Shown piece by piece: positions 22,145-33,759 of a stretch of DNA of 64,000 nt. Origin of the DNA: Mercurialis annua (lineage: Eukaryota; Streptophyta; Magnoliopsida; Malpighiales; Euphorbiaceae); the NCBI RefSeq assembly GCF_937616625.2, contig NC_065572.1:73530653-73594652 (forward strand), written 5' to 3'. The position numbers and the translations under genes are program-made. How positions within the stretch are numbered: position 1 is the stretch's first letter; each line of letters begins with the position of its first letter. Under the pieces are notes generated by a model, which was not told the DNA's origin, ran no database searches, and saw nothing but the letters and a program-made list of their open reading frames with translations.

Positions 22145-23591
22145 GGGTTTTTGATATTTTTGTTCCCCCTATCAAGGGGGAATTCCTATTTTGTGCCTCA
22201 GGCCACAAAAATTCTATTTTTGTGCCTGAGGCACACCAGCCCGCAATGGCTAATAACGGGCTGGATACCAGCCCGCAATTAGCCATTGCGGGCTGGTATT
22301 AAACCAGCTGATTAGCCTTAATCAGCTGGTTTAATACCAGCCCGCAATGGCTGTTTGCGGGCTGGTCTCTCCCCATGATTGGGGAGAGAGTAAATACACT
22401 CTCTCACCAATCATGGGGAGATATTTTTTTTTTAAATTTATATACTATTTAAATTTATATATATTATATAAATTAATGTGTAGATTTTTTAAATTTATAT
22501 ATATTATATAAAAAAAATAGTTAAATTGTTGAATCAAAAATTTAAATTTTGTATGATTAATTTTTAAAAGTCTAACAAATAATAAAAATAGAAAAGAAAT
22601 GACGATTAATAAAAAAGATGATTTTAAACTTACCATATATAAAAGAGAAACATTGAAAAAGGTAAGCAATAATACACCAAATTTTTTCACCATAATTTAC
22701 ACATTAATTTTAGAAGTCCAACAAATAATAAATGAAAAAAATGGCAATTAATAAAACTAATCTACAATTTCGATATTAAAAAAGAATTGAGCGTTTTTCC
22801 GAGTAATATGTAAGCGATAAAGATAAATTAATAATAGAATTATACATAATAATAAACAAACCATAACCCACAATTAAATTAATTTTTTATAATTTTAGTA
22901 TCTCAATTATTAAACGTATTTATGTAATTTAATTTTTAATTTTATAAAGTATAATATAATTATAATTATAATTTTATCAAACTCCAAATTTGTACAGAAA
23001 AACTCCGCATTACATAAATTCTCTATAAATAATAATTTGTAGTTCATACGGAATTCACGAATACCATTGAATTGAAAAAAATTATTTTATATAAAAATGA
23101 ATAGATTCAAACAACATTTCCATGCAAGCACAAACGTCATACTTCGATATAAAATTTGCTATGCTCAAATTTATCGCATCATTTCGCTAAATCACGTCTA
23201 TATTCATCAAATCATGTCTAGGTTCATTCTCCAACAGTAACCATTTCCATTATTACAAATAAAAACAACACGCATATGAATGTTTCCATTCCCTCATCTC
23301 AAACAAATATTACAAAAACATCAAAACTCCCACTTTAAATAGGGGATGCTGCCCGCAATGGCTGTTTGCGGGCAGCATTAACTGGCCCGCAATTAGCCAT
23401 TGCGGGCCAGTTAAACACCCTGATTAAGGGTGATTAACTGGCCCGCAATGGCTAATTGCGGGCCAGTTAATGCTGCCCGCAAACAGCCATTGCGGGCAGG
23501 TGGGCCTCAGGCACAAATCTGGAAATTTTGTGCTCTGGGGCACAAAATTGGAATTCCCCCTATAAGGGGGGAACAAAAATATCAAAAACCC
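22145..23591. mobile_element. non-autonomous MULE with palindrome-packed ends
   Basis: 1447 bp. The ends GGGTTTTTGAT are inverted repeats, and the homology continues through 'atttttgttccccc' and 'gggggaattcc'. A perfect 9-bp duplication, tgaatttag, lies at 22136-22144 and 23592-23600. Both ends carry runs of nested GC-rich palindromes (22236-22420 and 23346-23510) built on GCCCGCAA...TTGCGGGC. The AT-rich centre has no convincing ORF. Confidence 0.88.
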
Positions 23592-23600
23592 TGAATTTAG

Positions 23601-23883
23601 TGTATTTATATGAGTGTGGAATATCATTATAACTTCCTGTAAAGTAAATAAAATTTCCGCTCATATCCTGAAAACTCAGAGGCCAATACGAATGTTGAAT
23701 GGCTGTCTCCCAAAAATACTGCCTCCACATCCAGCGAATTTACATCAACCAATTATGCTCTCTGTTGATTCAATTCAATATGTACGAGCTTAAAAATCTT
23801 AAAGTGCAATGTTAAAAATGCATATCGGACCCTTTCCGTAAATCTTTGAATTATCATCACCTTTCGAAGATTCAACTATATAA
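23601..23883. other. spacer, nothing recognised
   Basis: Between the MULE target duplication and the coiled-coil gene fragment. No ORF, inverted repeat or homology to other parts of the window was noticed. Confidence 0.4.
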
Positions 23884-24312
23884 TTCATTTGTTGATCTCA
23901 CTTTGAGGGGAGTTGCGGAACTAGTCTCTGTCGTCCGTTCGGAGAATCTTCCCAACGAACTGAAGGACTTTGCTGGTGCTGATTTGTGATAGCTTAATTT
24001 TATTTTTGTAAATGCTGCAAAAGAGGTTCATAGAAGTCTAATTACTCCTAAACCAACTGTTTAACAAAATGAACATTCTTTTGGTAAAAAACAAAATGAA
24101 CATTCTCGTCCGATATAGCAGTAATTAAACATTTAAATGCACAAGCAATCATCAATTAGATTAAAGAAACAAAACAACAACATAATTAGTAACAAAATTA
24201 ATGAAAATCGGTGGAACCCAATTAGGAAATTAAAGAAGCTAATAACCAAAATTAATCAAATCAAAAGGCAAACAGTCAATGATACATATTTTAAAATGAA
24301 AATAAACATAAC
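23884..24312 (-). pseudogene. broken partial copy of the coiled-coil gene at 33760-37102
   Basis: 23884-23985 matches part of exon 6 of that gene (33882-33985) at high identity, including 'gaactgaaggactttgctgg'. 23990-24040 resembles its intron 3 ('aatgctgcaaaagag'). 24220-24312 matches intron 1 next to exon 1 ('aaagaagctaataac', 'ttttaaaatgaaaataaaca'). Order and strand are those of the parent, with large internal deletions and no open frame. The open stretch at 24137-24376 on the plus strand is therefore not a gene. Confidence 0.75.
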
Positions 24313-24431
24313 TAGAAAAGGACGATATATTTCGCATTGGATCTGGAAGAAATATACATTAAAACCAGCAAAATAACACAAATCAAACGATACACATAAT
24401 CTAACACAGATCTGAGCACATAAAAGGACAA

Positions 24432-24848
<417 letters not shown>

Positions 24849-24917
24849 TTAATGAGAGAAAAATCTGATACTAAGAATATTTGAAGAAGTTGGTGATGAA
24901 AAGAGATTTGGAATGGG

Positions 24918-24925
24918 AATATATA
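24918..24925 (-). promoter_or_regulatory. TATA box of the histone H3 gene
   Basis: TATATATT on the minus strand, 76 bp upstream of the ATG, next to a CCCCC run. The spacing fits a short histone 5' UTR. Confidence 0.7.
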
Positions 24926-25017
24926 GGGGGTTTTATTTTTCAGATGCTTTGTTTGGATAGTTATGGGCCGTGGATTTTGTGGTCTATCAACGGCTGATAT
25001 TGTGTTTTATTGATTCA

Positions 25018-25035
25018 CGCGGATAGCGATCCGTG
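25018..25035 (-). promoter_or_regulatory. histone octamer-like pair upstream of H3
   Basis: The plant histone octamer is CGCGGATC. Here CGCGGATA (25018-25025) and, inverted, CACGGATC (25028-25035) each match 7 of 8 bases and face each other. Such octamers support S-phase and meristem expression of plant histone genes. Their use here is inference. Confidence 0.6.
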
Positions 25036-27169
25036 TGCTTTTTATAGTAGCCAATAGGATTGGCTCTTTTAGGCGGCACTGACTGAAATTTTCAGCGGTT
25101 AAATATTTGCCGTGATATGAGATGGAATCGACGGTTTGGGATGTCTAAAGCGGCTTCACACGGATTGGATAGTAGTACACTAAGAAATTCATAATAAAAA
25201 TGATAAATAATTAACTGCTGGAGCCGGATAATTATTTTAATTTTTAATCATCAAATTTAATTTAATTTTCATTTAATCTCCAGTTTTAATTAAATTTGGC
25301 CATCAAATTCAATTTTTAATCACCAAATTTAATTAAATTTGGCCATCAAATTTTATTTAATTTTAATTTAATCATCAAACGTTATTCAATTTTATTTAAT
25401 TTTAAATTGATCATTAAATTTAAATTTCATTTAGTAAAAAAATTTATCATTTCAAACCGCTAATGATATATATTGGTCAAATATTGGTCTTTTTAAATTG
25501 ACTTAATGTTTATAATATTAATTTTCTTACTGTATTGAATAATTTTAGTTGAATAGTATTAATTTAATATATTATTTTATAGTAATTTGTTATTTTTTAA
25601 TTATCTCCAAATTCTTAATATTAGTTTTGAACAAGTGAAATTTATATTTTAATTTTAATTTAATGCTTACTTTTAATTCTAAATTAAACAAACATTTTTT
25701 AAACCGGTTGAAACCTAAGCAAGTACTTGAACAGGCTAGTTATGAAGTGCCACTGAACTGTCCAAAACTCGGTTTGAGAGCGGTTCCATTTCTTCTTAAA
25801 CGGGTTGTGAACTGTGGCTATCTCTAATTTACACTTAAAGATTTGATCTAGCGGCTATGCTTCTCCTGTTGCATGAGGTTGGGGTTTGACCTCCAACTCT
25901 CTTAAGTTGTTGTTCATATGTGTAAAAAATACTTAGTACGAATAATTAATCATAGTAATTTCCTCTAACAAGTAGGTATATCTCAACTAAAAAGAGAGTG
26001 TTACCTTATATTCTAATAAATTTGGCGTAAGCTATTAACATGTTTGTAATGTTATTTATCCAGCACGTATATTCACCATATTTCAAAATGAGTTTAACAT
26101 GTTATTTAACACACGCTATCTGTATATTTATTAGTGACTTGATCAAATAAAATTTTCCAAGCGAATAACAATCAATTATGACATATATATTTTTATTAAA
26201 TGAATTAGTAAATTCAATATGTGTTAACCCTCTAAACAAACCTATCATGCTTGAATTATAATTTTTGACACGATCAGTAAACGAGTCTTATTTATATTTG
26301 AAATTTTGACACAATCGGTTAAATGTGTCATGTTTGGCTTCAAAATGTTAACACAATTAGTTTAAAGTGTTATATTCGGTCGATTTACATATAATGATAT
26401 AAATGTAAACAGGGACACAATGCCTTTATTATTCGATTATATGAATTGTCAATTATATGCTTTTATATGTACATAAACCATAAGGTATAATTTAGTAAAA
26501 ATAGTAAACTAATTACCACATTAAAAAAACCATTTCCATTGATATGATTTAATTGTATATGAATCTAGTTATCTTATTAATGAATTCAATTTTTTAAGGA
26601 CCATCTACTTTCACTATATATTGATTTACAATTATAAATACTTGCAAATAATCACATCCCCTATTTTCATTATTTATCAGCTTTACAAATTGAGCCGATC
26701 TAAATTTCAAGAAAAAATATATACAATGTTACAACCAGAATGTTTTTATAATTTTGATAATTAAAAAGGGACAGCGCTTGCGGGAGAAATTGAACCCACG
26801 ACTTTGATAAAAATTTACCCGACACTTTTAGCTCGTTGGATCAATCCCACTCATTATTTATCTTTCACTACACTCTACATATGTATTAATGTGCACGAAC
26901 TCAGTTCAATTATTTTATATTTAATGTTGTTTATTACAATGAAATGTACATCCCACATTTTGTAATAAAATGGACAAAACTCGACATCTAAGACAAAACA
27001 AACCGTATAGATAGGACAACCAATCATATAGTAGCATCATGAAGTAAACTATTCATGTAAATCAACAGGAATATCCTGAAACTCTATCAAACCTCACTTG
27101 CCCATTCTGAATCTTCAATATGCACAAAGATTAATGTACAAATGAATTACAATATAAGAAATTGTTACG
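25036..27169. other. intergenic DNA between H3 and the unknown-function gene
   Basis: AT-rich. 25230-25450 contains a run of related words (atcaaatttaatttaat, aatttggccatcaaat) that looks like a degenerate short tandem repeat. 26761-26851 is SINE-like. The last 100-200 bases before 27170 are probably 3' UTR of the next gene. No other coding signal was seen. Confidence 0.5.
26761..26851 (-). mobile_element. tRNA-derived SINE-like remnant
   Basis: Minus strand has a degenerate box A (CGAGCTAAAAGTG) and a B-box-like GTGGGTTCAATTTC about 45 bp downstream, then CTCCCGCAAGCG. A related copy lies at 52490-52590. Boundaries and tail are not clear. Confidence 0.4.
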
Positions 27170-30100
27170 TTATACCCAGTTGTTTGGAATTGAAAAATCA
27201 TTGAATCTAAAGGAGGCTTCTCCAGCTGTGTCTCTCGTCAACCTAAAATCCGACTCATTCGGAATTTCTGGTGGCAAAGGCGCTACTTGATTCTCATTTG
27301 GATAGCGAGCCAATTGAGTTTCAGATTGCAAAGGGAATACTGGATTCTCAATGGACAGTCTAGCCGGTTGAATGTCAGCGGGAATTGGCGTGACGGGATG
27401 AGAGACTGACCTATACCGAGCATTGCCTGTACTTGGGGTAGCAACTGCTTGATCCCATAACAAGACATGAATATGGATAGGCACCTTTGCGTGCCGGTGC
27501 AGTGAAAGATTTTGGCTGAGTGAAACGGTATCATAGCATCGTATTGCTCCTGTTGAAGAAACCATCCAGGGAACAACTTTTTGATTTGCTACTCTTGAGA
27601 CAACCAGCAATCTTGAGGCCCTTGTGGCTTCTTTGTAAAGATTGTTGAGTCCTGACCTCATTGATGGTGTGTTTTCGTCGCCATCGATGACTGATGACAC
27701 ATAAATAAATCCCTGTGAAAACAATCAAATGATAAGCAAAACACCTTCCCAGGCCAGAATATTGAAAATCGATAAATAGAAATAGACAATAGTGAAGATA
27801 CCTCTTCTGTGCGACTTATGGCAAACCCAAGCTTTGAATCGCCTTCTTTTATTTTAATTTCTATGGCAAACTCTCCGCATTGAGGAGCAAACCAGAGACG
27901 TACCGCTCTTACAACACCAATGTCAACCCCGTGATAATCCTCAAATCCATACAAACTGACATGTGCTAGATTCGATAAATCAGATAAAGACCCAGAATTC
28001 ACAGTGGCAGAGGCTGTCTCGCCAGATATCTGTCACAAAGGAGAAAATAAACATTCTCAATTGTCACATACCAATGGAAGGAGAGTTTTACTTTAAAAAA
28101 TTAGATGAAGTCTTTTCATATGCAGTTATGTATAAGAGTTAAGTGTATTCATTACATGTATAGCTTTTATAGATTTTATTGTGTGCATTTTTTTCTTTTG
28201 GCACTTTTCTTGCAAAAGACGCGAAACTCGCCTCGTGCCTCGCACTAAGACTCCTTTGCACCTTAGAAGGCCTTTCGCCTTAAATAATCATGAATACAAC
28301 CTCTTTTTGATAGTTAATGTCACTATAAGTAAACATGACCAACAATCACGCGAGTGACTATGAAATACCCATTTATCAGTAAAATAAGTGAGTGAAATAA
28401 CACTGATGTATGCAGCCATGACTAGATAGGGGTAAAGGGTTGATTAAGTCTGTCTATACATTATAAATCTTATGGACTCATCAGTGATGTCCTACGCAAC
28501 AAGATGATTTTCCAACATAAAAGCGACATACACTAACGTAAACAGCATAGTTTCGGGGGTAGTTACCTTCGTCAGCAAGGATTCCGTTTGAATATTCATG
28601 AAAACAACAGGGACACCCGAAGCCTGAGATGCGTACAGCCACGTATTTGCCCTCGCCATAGTATCCTCCAAATCATTGTAGCGAGAAGCAACTCGATCGG
28701 ACGCTTTAGGAAGAATAAGTAGAGAAAGGAAGCAGCTTGAATTAGGAACAGAAAGCACCTCCTGCATTCTTTTCATCCATGGATAAGCTACATATCCATC
28801 TTGAAGCGTAGCTCTAGACAGTGCACTAACTATTCTCGAGCTTCTTGAAGCTGTAAAATTTAGCTGATTATCACACTACTAGATAAAGTGAATAAACAGA
28901 ATAGAATAGGAAAAAAGGCTGCCATGCTAAGTTCAACAATTCAAAATTAATGTATATAATTTCCTATAATCACTATATACAATTGATAGTGAAGTGCTAA
29001 TATGTAGCACGAAGACAGATATGGGGAAACAAAACACTTGGACACGAACACAGAGAGATTGTTATTTTAACTTGTAAGGTTTCCTATGTTAAAAATGAAG
29101 TTTTGTGTCCCAAACATTAAAAATGAAATTTTGTGTCCGAAACGCCAAATTTCCGATAACTTTCAAAGCGAAAAATGTTAGATTGAATGAAGTGTACGTG
29201 TTATCATTGCTTAACATAGATCCAAAATGCAAATTTGAAATGTTTATAATAGGGATGGAATAATAGGGTGAGCTAACACTGACAAAACAAGCTTAACTAG
29301 GTCAACTCTTTCCAAAATGAAAATGTATTTCATCACTATCATACACTCGTAAGTTTACAAAAAAATTAATCAAAAATGTGTCTTGATAGGAGATTGAAAA
29401 TGATATTTCATTTTTTAAAAAAGAATAGTACCATACCCTACAGACAAATTATGAATTATGAATTTAACAAACAAGCCCAAGTGGTCCAAGCAGGAACATT
29501 CCAATAAATGAATCCAACTCCGCCTTTTAACACTGTATCACATGTTGCACACAGATTCTTGAATTCTCTAAAAAAGAATCAAATGATTAACTACGCATTC
29601 CATTGTTTTTCAATATTGGAACCGACTTCCAAACGCGATTAATAATAAAATATTATACATTTCATGAGCGGACCTAGAAAGAGCATATGGTATATGTATG
29701 TATGGTAAGATGAATTGCCAACCTTCCGATTTTTTAAATCTTTTTAAAATACCAACATAAAATTGAATAATATAATTTTACCACTTCAAAACATATACTA
29801 TTCCCCATTTTAAATTCTAAGTACAATTTTACCCGCCCCATAAAAGAATTCTTGTATAGTTATATTCGCCACTAATTATATTTAAACTTTTTATTAAGAA
29901 TAATATTGTTTAAATATGAATTTGCAACTACAGTTTAAATCTCATTTTCAAAAGAAATTAAAAAAATTATCACGCGTAGATTATAAACTCACACGTGTAT
30001 TAGAAATTTAGAATCATAAAAAGTCAAAGTCAACAAAACATAAAAATTATTGAAAAAGAAAAGAAAATCATATGATATTCTCACCTTGTAATTCAAAACA

Positions 30101-30526
30101 GTCAGCTTCAGACCGATCAATGAACCCGACAGTGTAATTCGGATCCGCAATAGACCTCAACATATACTGTTTCTTCGACCCGGACTCCGGCACAATACAC
30201 GCGTTCAACTCAGCAAACTCGTCCTTACCTCGCCTGACTCGGACAAGAATCGAAGTCTCCTTATTCTTAAAAGAACTATGAAGAATCTTCTGAACTCCGC
30301 TCTTTCCATTCTTAAACGGAGCTTCAAAACACTGAGAGGAAGAACCGAATCGCGACGATGAACCGGATCCGATCCTGATTTGTTCAACTATATCTCCGGT
30401 TTGTAGCATGTCGCCGGTCCATTCGTCCGCTTTAGAACTGCCTTTAAGACAGTCGATAGAGAGGACGATGAACGATTTCGGGTCTCGGATCGGAGCTTCG
30501 GTGGGCGAAATTCGATCCATGGTCAT
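27170..30526 (-). CDS. conserved plant protein of unknown function, 4 exons
   Basis: Exons 30085-30526 (ATG at 30524-30526; a second in-frame ATG at 30518-30520 is also possible, MTMDRISP), 28567-28850, 27802-28029 and 27170-27712. All junctions are GT-AG and in frame, giving 498 residues. Recognisable stretches: DPKSFIVLSIDCLKGSSKAD near residue 16, ILVRVRRGKDEFAELNACIV near 95, GYVAYPWMKRMQEVLSVPNS near 166, and VPIHIHVLLWDQAV near 395. Residues 280-335 (FAIEIKIKEGDSKLGFAISR, then IYVSSVIDG) have the LGF-plus-strand pattern of a PDZ-like fold, which is only an inference. The last 80 residues are Pro-rich and low in complexity. No signal peptide or membrane segment is obvious. It resembles a plant-wide family I cannot name. 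Intron 2 (28030-28566) contains a degraded GC-rich repeat near 28210-28290. Confidence 0.88.
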
Positions 30527-33500
30527 TTTTTGTTTGTTTGGGAAGCGGGATTAGTTAATAAGGTGATGGTGTAGCGTTCATACTGTAACCAAACAGGATG
30601 AAGAAAAATTGGGAAATTTGGTTTGGTGGGTGAATTAATTTTGTGATGATGTTTATAATTTAGGAAAAATGAAGACCTTATGCATTGTATTTATATTTAT
30701 ATGAGTAGATATTAAAGTTGGAAATTTCCAATTTGATGTTGAAATTGGGAGGGAAAGGATAATGTGATGTGAGTGAACCGTTTTGTCAAACTTTATATAG
30801 TTTCTAAATTCTAACATGTGGAAGAATTAAATTGCAATAATATTTTATTAATAAGGTAATTCTACCAATCAAAGTTTCTTTTGCATTTTCATATTGAGGA
30901 AAATATCTAGAATGAGTTTGATTTTTATGCATTTTGTTCTTTACTTCTTTTGTTTGATTTTTATCACCATGAACTAAGAGTGCTCTTAATAGTTTTTCTT
31001 CAAAAATAAAATTAATTGTTTTGTTATCAATGGATACCGAATCCTAAAATAAGTACAATAGGCCGAGTCGAATAAAATTCATCCTCAAAGATGATATCAT
31101 GATGTCATTCTAAGGGTTGAGTCAGATAATACTGAGGACTGAATTCAAAAGATTCGCCTTAACTAGAGAAATAGACCGAATCAAAAAGATAAGGCCGAAT
31201 CCTCTAAGAATTCAGACGAAGCGCGTTGTGCAAGAGATTCGCTCAAAAGTCAGAATTACGAAATATCTCTCCTATTTGGACACAAAATCCAACTTAAAAA
31301 GATAAACTTATTCATAAAAATATGCTTAAATAAAATGTCTATTTGAATAAAAAAACCTCTTTTATATTCAAATTCAAACTCTACTAAATATAAATCATTT
31401 TCATAATCAAATCTACAAGATATATATTCAACTATTATATAAAGAGTCTGAGATATGTCTAAACACACAATTAGAGCATATACACAAAACTCTTCTCAAG
31501 CCATTACTAACTTTAGCATAGGAGATTAATCAGACAACCAATGTCTGATTAGTTTCTACCTTATTTTACAGGTTGAACCATCGGATCAGAAGGCAGACTC
31601 TACCAATTATAAATAATATAAATATATTCTTTTATAAAGGATGAAGACAGCCGCTAAATATAGATAGATTGATTCCCCCTCACCCCCGCATAAATCAAAT
31701 TTAATAATTATTGATGATGTTAGAAATGAGTTAAAATATAATTTTTTTTGACAATTATGATAATTTTTTTTATTTTTTTAGATATTTTATTATAGATATT
31801 CAGTTTTAATGATGGTAATTATAGATATTTTATTATTTTTTAATTTAGTTTTAATTTTAATTTTTTTAGAAGTTAATACTTCTTTCGGTCTTTAATGTTT
31901 TGTCGCATTTGATTTTTTTTACATAAAATAGCATTTATTACTGTTGTTTTAATTCAATGGTAACCAATACGGATAATTTATTAAAAGTGTTTTTAAATAT
32001 ATTTATATTAAATGAAAGAATATTATAGAAAAAGAGTAATTATCACTCTTTCTGAAATTATTTAATTGTCTATTTTAAAAAATGTATTGTCTGTAAATAC
32101 TTATATTTTTGAGATTTTAATGCAATTTTAGTTATTTTTTAATTTTGTTAATGGGTCTATTTATAATACATTTATTAATTAATAAAATTATATTAGTATT
32201 TATTTTTATAATTTAAAATAAAATACACATTATATTAATATGTATAATTTTAATTAAACAGAAAAGTGTTTTATATTCAGCTAAAAATTGAAGACAAAAA
32301 ATACAAGAGGTAGAGACACTTCCTCCTTTGAGGGAAATAGTTGACCAAGTGGAGGATTGAAAACCCACGCGCTCTGCTATGCAAACAAACTGGCGCTCAG
32401 AAACAATGACTGATTGAATACATTGTCAACCGCAGGATTTATCTAGTGAGTGACTCACGCGCCTCATATCTGTGTGGCATGTAACTCATGACGTCGGCAA
32501 TAGAAAAATTACACCATTGCAGGGTGACGTAACACGATTAAAACAAATTTAATTAAAAAATAATTATACAAACAAGATTTAATATAGTATAATCAGTCTG
32601 TTGGGGGTCATTAAATGTTTAAATGTTTGTAATTATAAGTGAAAACTGTCCTTTCGTTTAATTTAATTTATGGGTCGTACTCGTAGATTGTACTGATAAA
32701 TTGACAAAGTCTCACATTCTATTTTTTTTTCTTTGTTTTTGAAAGTAAATTCAAACAAGCTTCATTAAACGCGGCAAAGAATGGGATTGATGCATTGGAC
32801 TAGCAAGAACATATACAGTGAGAATTCAACATTAAATTTGCCAAATTGGAGGCTCAAAGTGGAATTGACCATAATTATCAAGGATGAGACATCGTTGATT
32901 AACTTATCAAAAATAAATTGAGAAAATGGTCAATCCAATTTTCGAATTTGTATTTAAGAGTCGTATGAGTCATTTTAAACTTTTGTCAATTAGATTCTAA
33001 AACTTGAATGTCGGGGTCAAAAAAAAAGTCATGTTTAACTTTTTTTACTCAATTAAATTCTAAATTTTGTGTTTCGGAGTTAAATAAATCACGCGTTTGA
33101 GGTATACATATTAGGCTTACTTGACCAAAATTAAGAGAGTCTGGGACTAATTGACTAAAAAATTTGAAAGTGATTCATTTGATCCCGACATACAAGTTCG
33201 AGGCCTAGATTGTCCATTTGCTCAAACTAAATCTGGATCCGGTCAGAACCACTCTTCTAGTTCTGCAATTTCATTTAAGTATAATATATAAATTAAAGAA
33301 CTGTTCTTACTACATGATCTACTCCTACATATCGTCCGGCCAGGCGCAAGGACGCCATTATCAGGGGAGCGCTCTAATAGCTTGTTGTAATGAACATACA
33401 TTTGCTTCTGTCTAAACTTCAGTCAGTGTGCATATGCAGAAAGCTAAACAACCAATAACCATGATTGTTATCAACTCATGTACCTCATGATAATGGCTGA

Positions 33501-33759
33501 ATAGATGATGTTTCGAATAATATTATGGACCAATCGTTGCGCGATAAGTTCAGGAGGTACACCTGCCTGCAATAGGAATTAATTGGTCAACAATTTACTG
33601 AGTTTTCTTATTTTTATGATTGAGTCAACATGTTCAGCCATTGTTAGACTAGTTTAGTTTTGACTTGAAAATTTCATGCCACTTTCGGGAGACCAATAGC
33701 AATTGATTAATTAGAATATCATTAAGTATTAAACTGGAAGAAAGTGTAGACTATACTTA
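30527..33759. other. 5' flank of the unknown gene and long AT-rich intergenic stretch
   Basis: 30527-30780 is the likely 5' UTR and promoter of the minus-strand gene. 31040-31620 has the feel of a decayed LTR (TATATAAAG-like word at 31436, then 'acaggttgaaccatcgg'), but I find no partner or target duplication. 32925-33200 has weak inverted pairing. 33460-33570 may be a downstream non-coding exon of the coiled-coil gene. No intact gene was seen. Confidence 0.45.

Noticed and set aside
24137..24376. 79-codon plus-strand ORF near H3
   Set aside because: It overlaps, antisense, the intron-derived fragment of the coiled-coil gene; the reading is Lys/Asn-rich from A-rich DNA.
27283..27576. 97-codon ORF overlapping the unknown-function gene
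   Set aside because: Alternative frame of exon 4; the main frame joins correctly to exon 3 and ends at a proper stop.
28195..28300. GC-rich repeat in intron 2 of the unknown-function gene
   Set aside because: It resembles common decayed plant repeats ('cgcctcgtgcctcgcac'), but no ends or duplication could be found, so it is not listed as an element.
31040..31620. possible LTR of a gypsy element
   Set aside because: TATA-like and 'acaggttgaacc' words suggest it, but there is no TG...CA boundary, partner copy or target duplication, so I left it as intergenic.
32316..32420. possible tRNA gene or SINE
   Set aside because: The 'gattgaaaacccacgcgctc' segment has no B box consensus and does not fold into a cloverleaf by eye.
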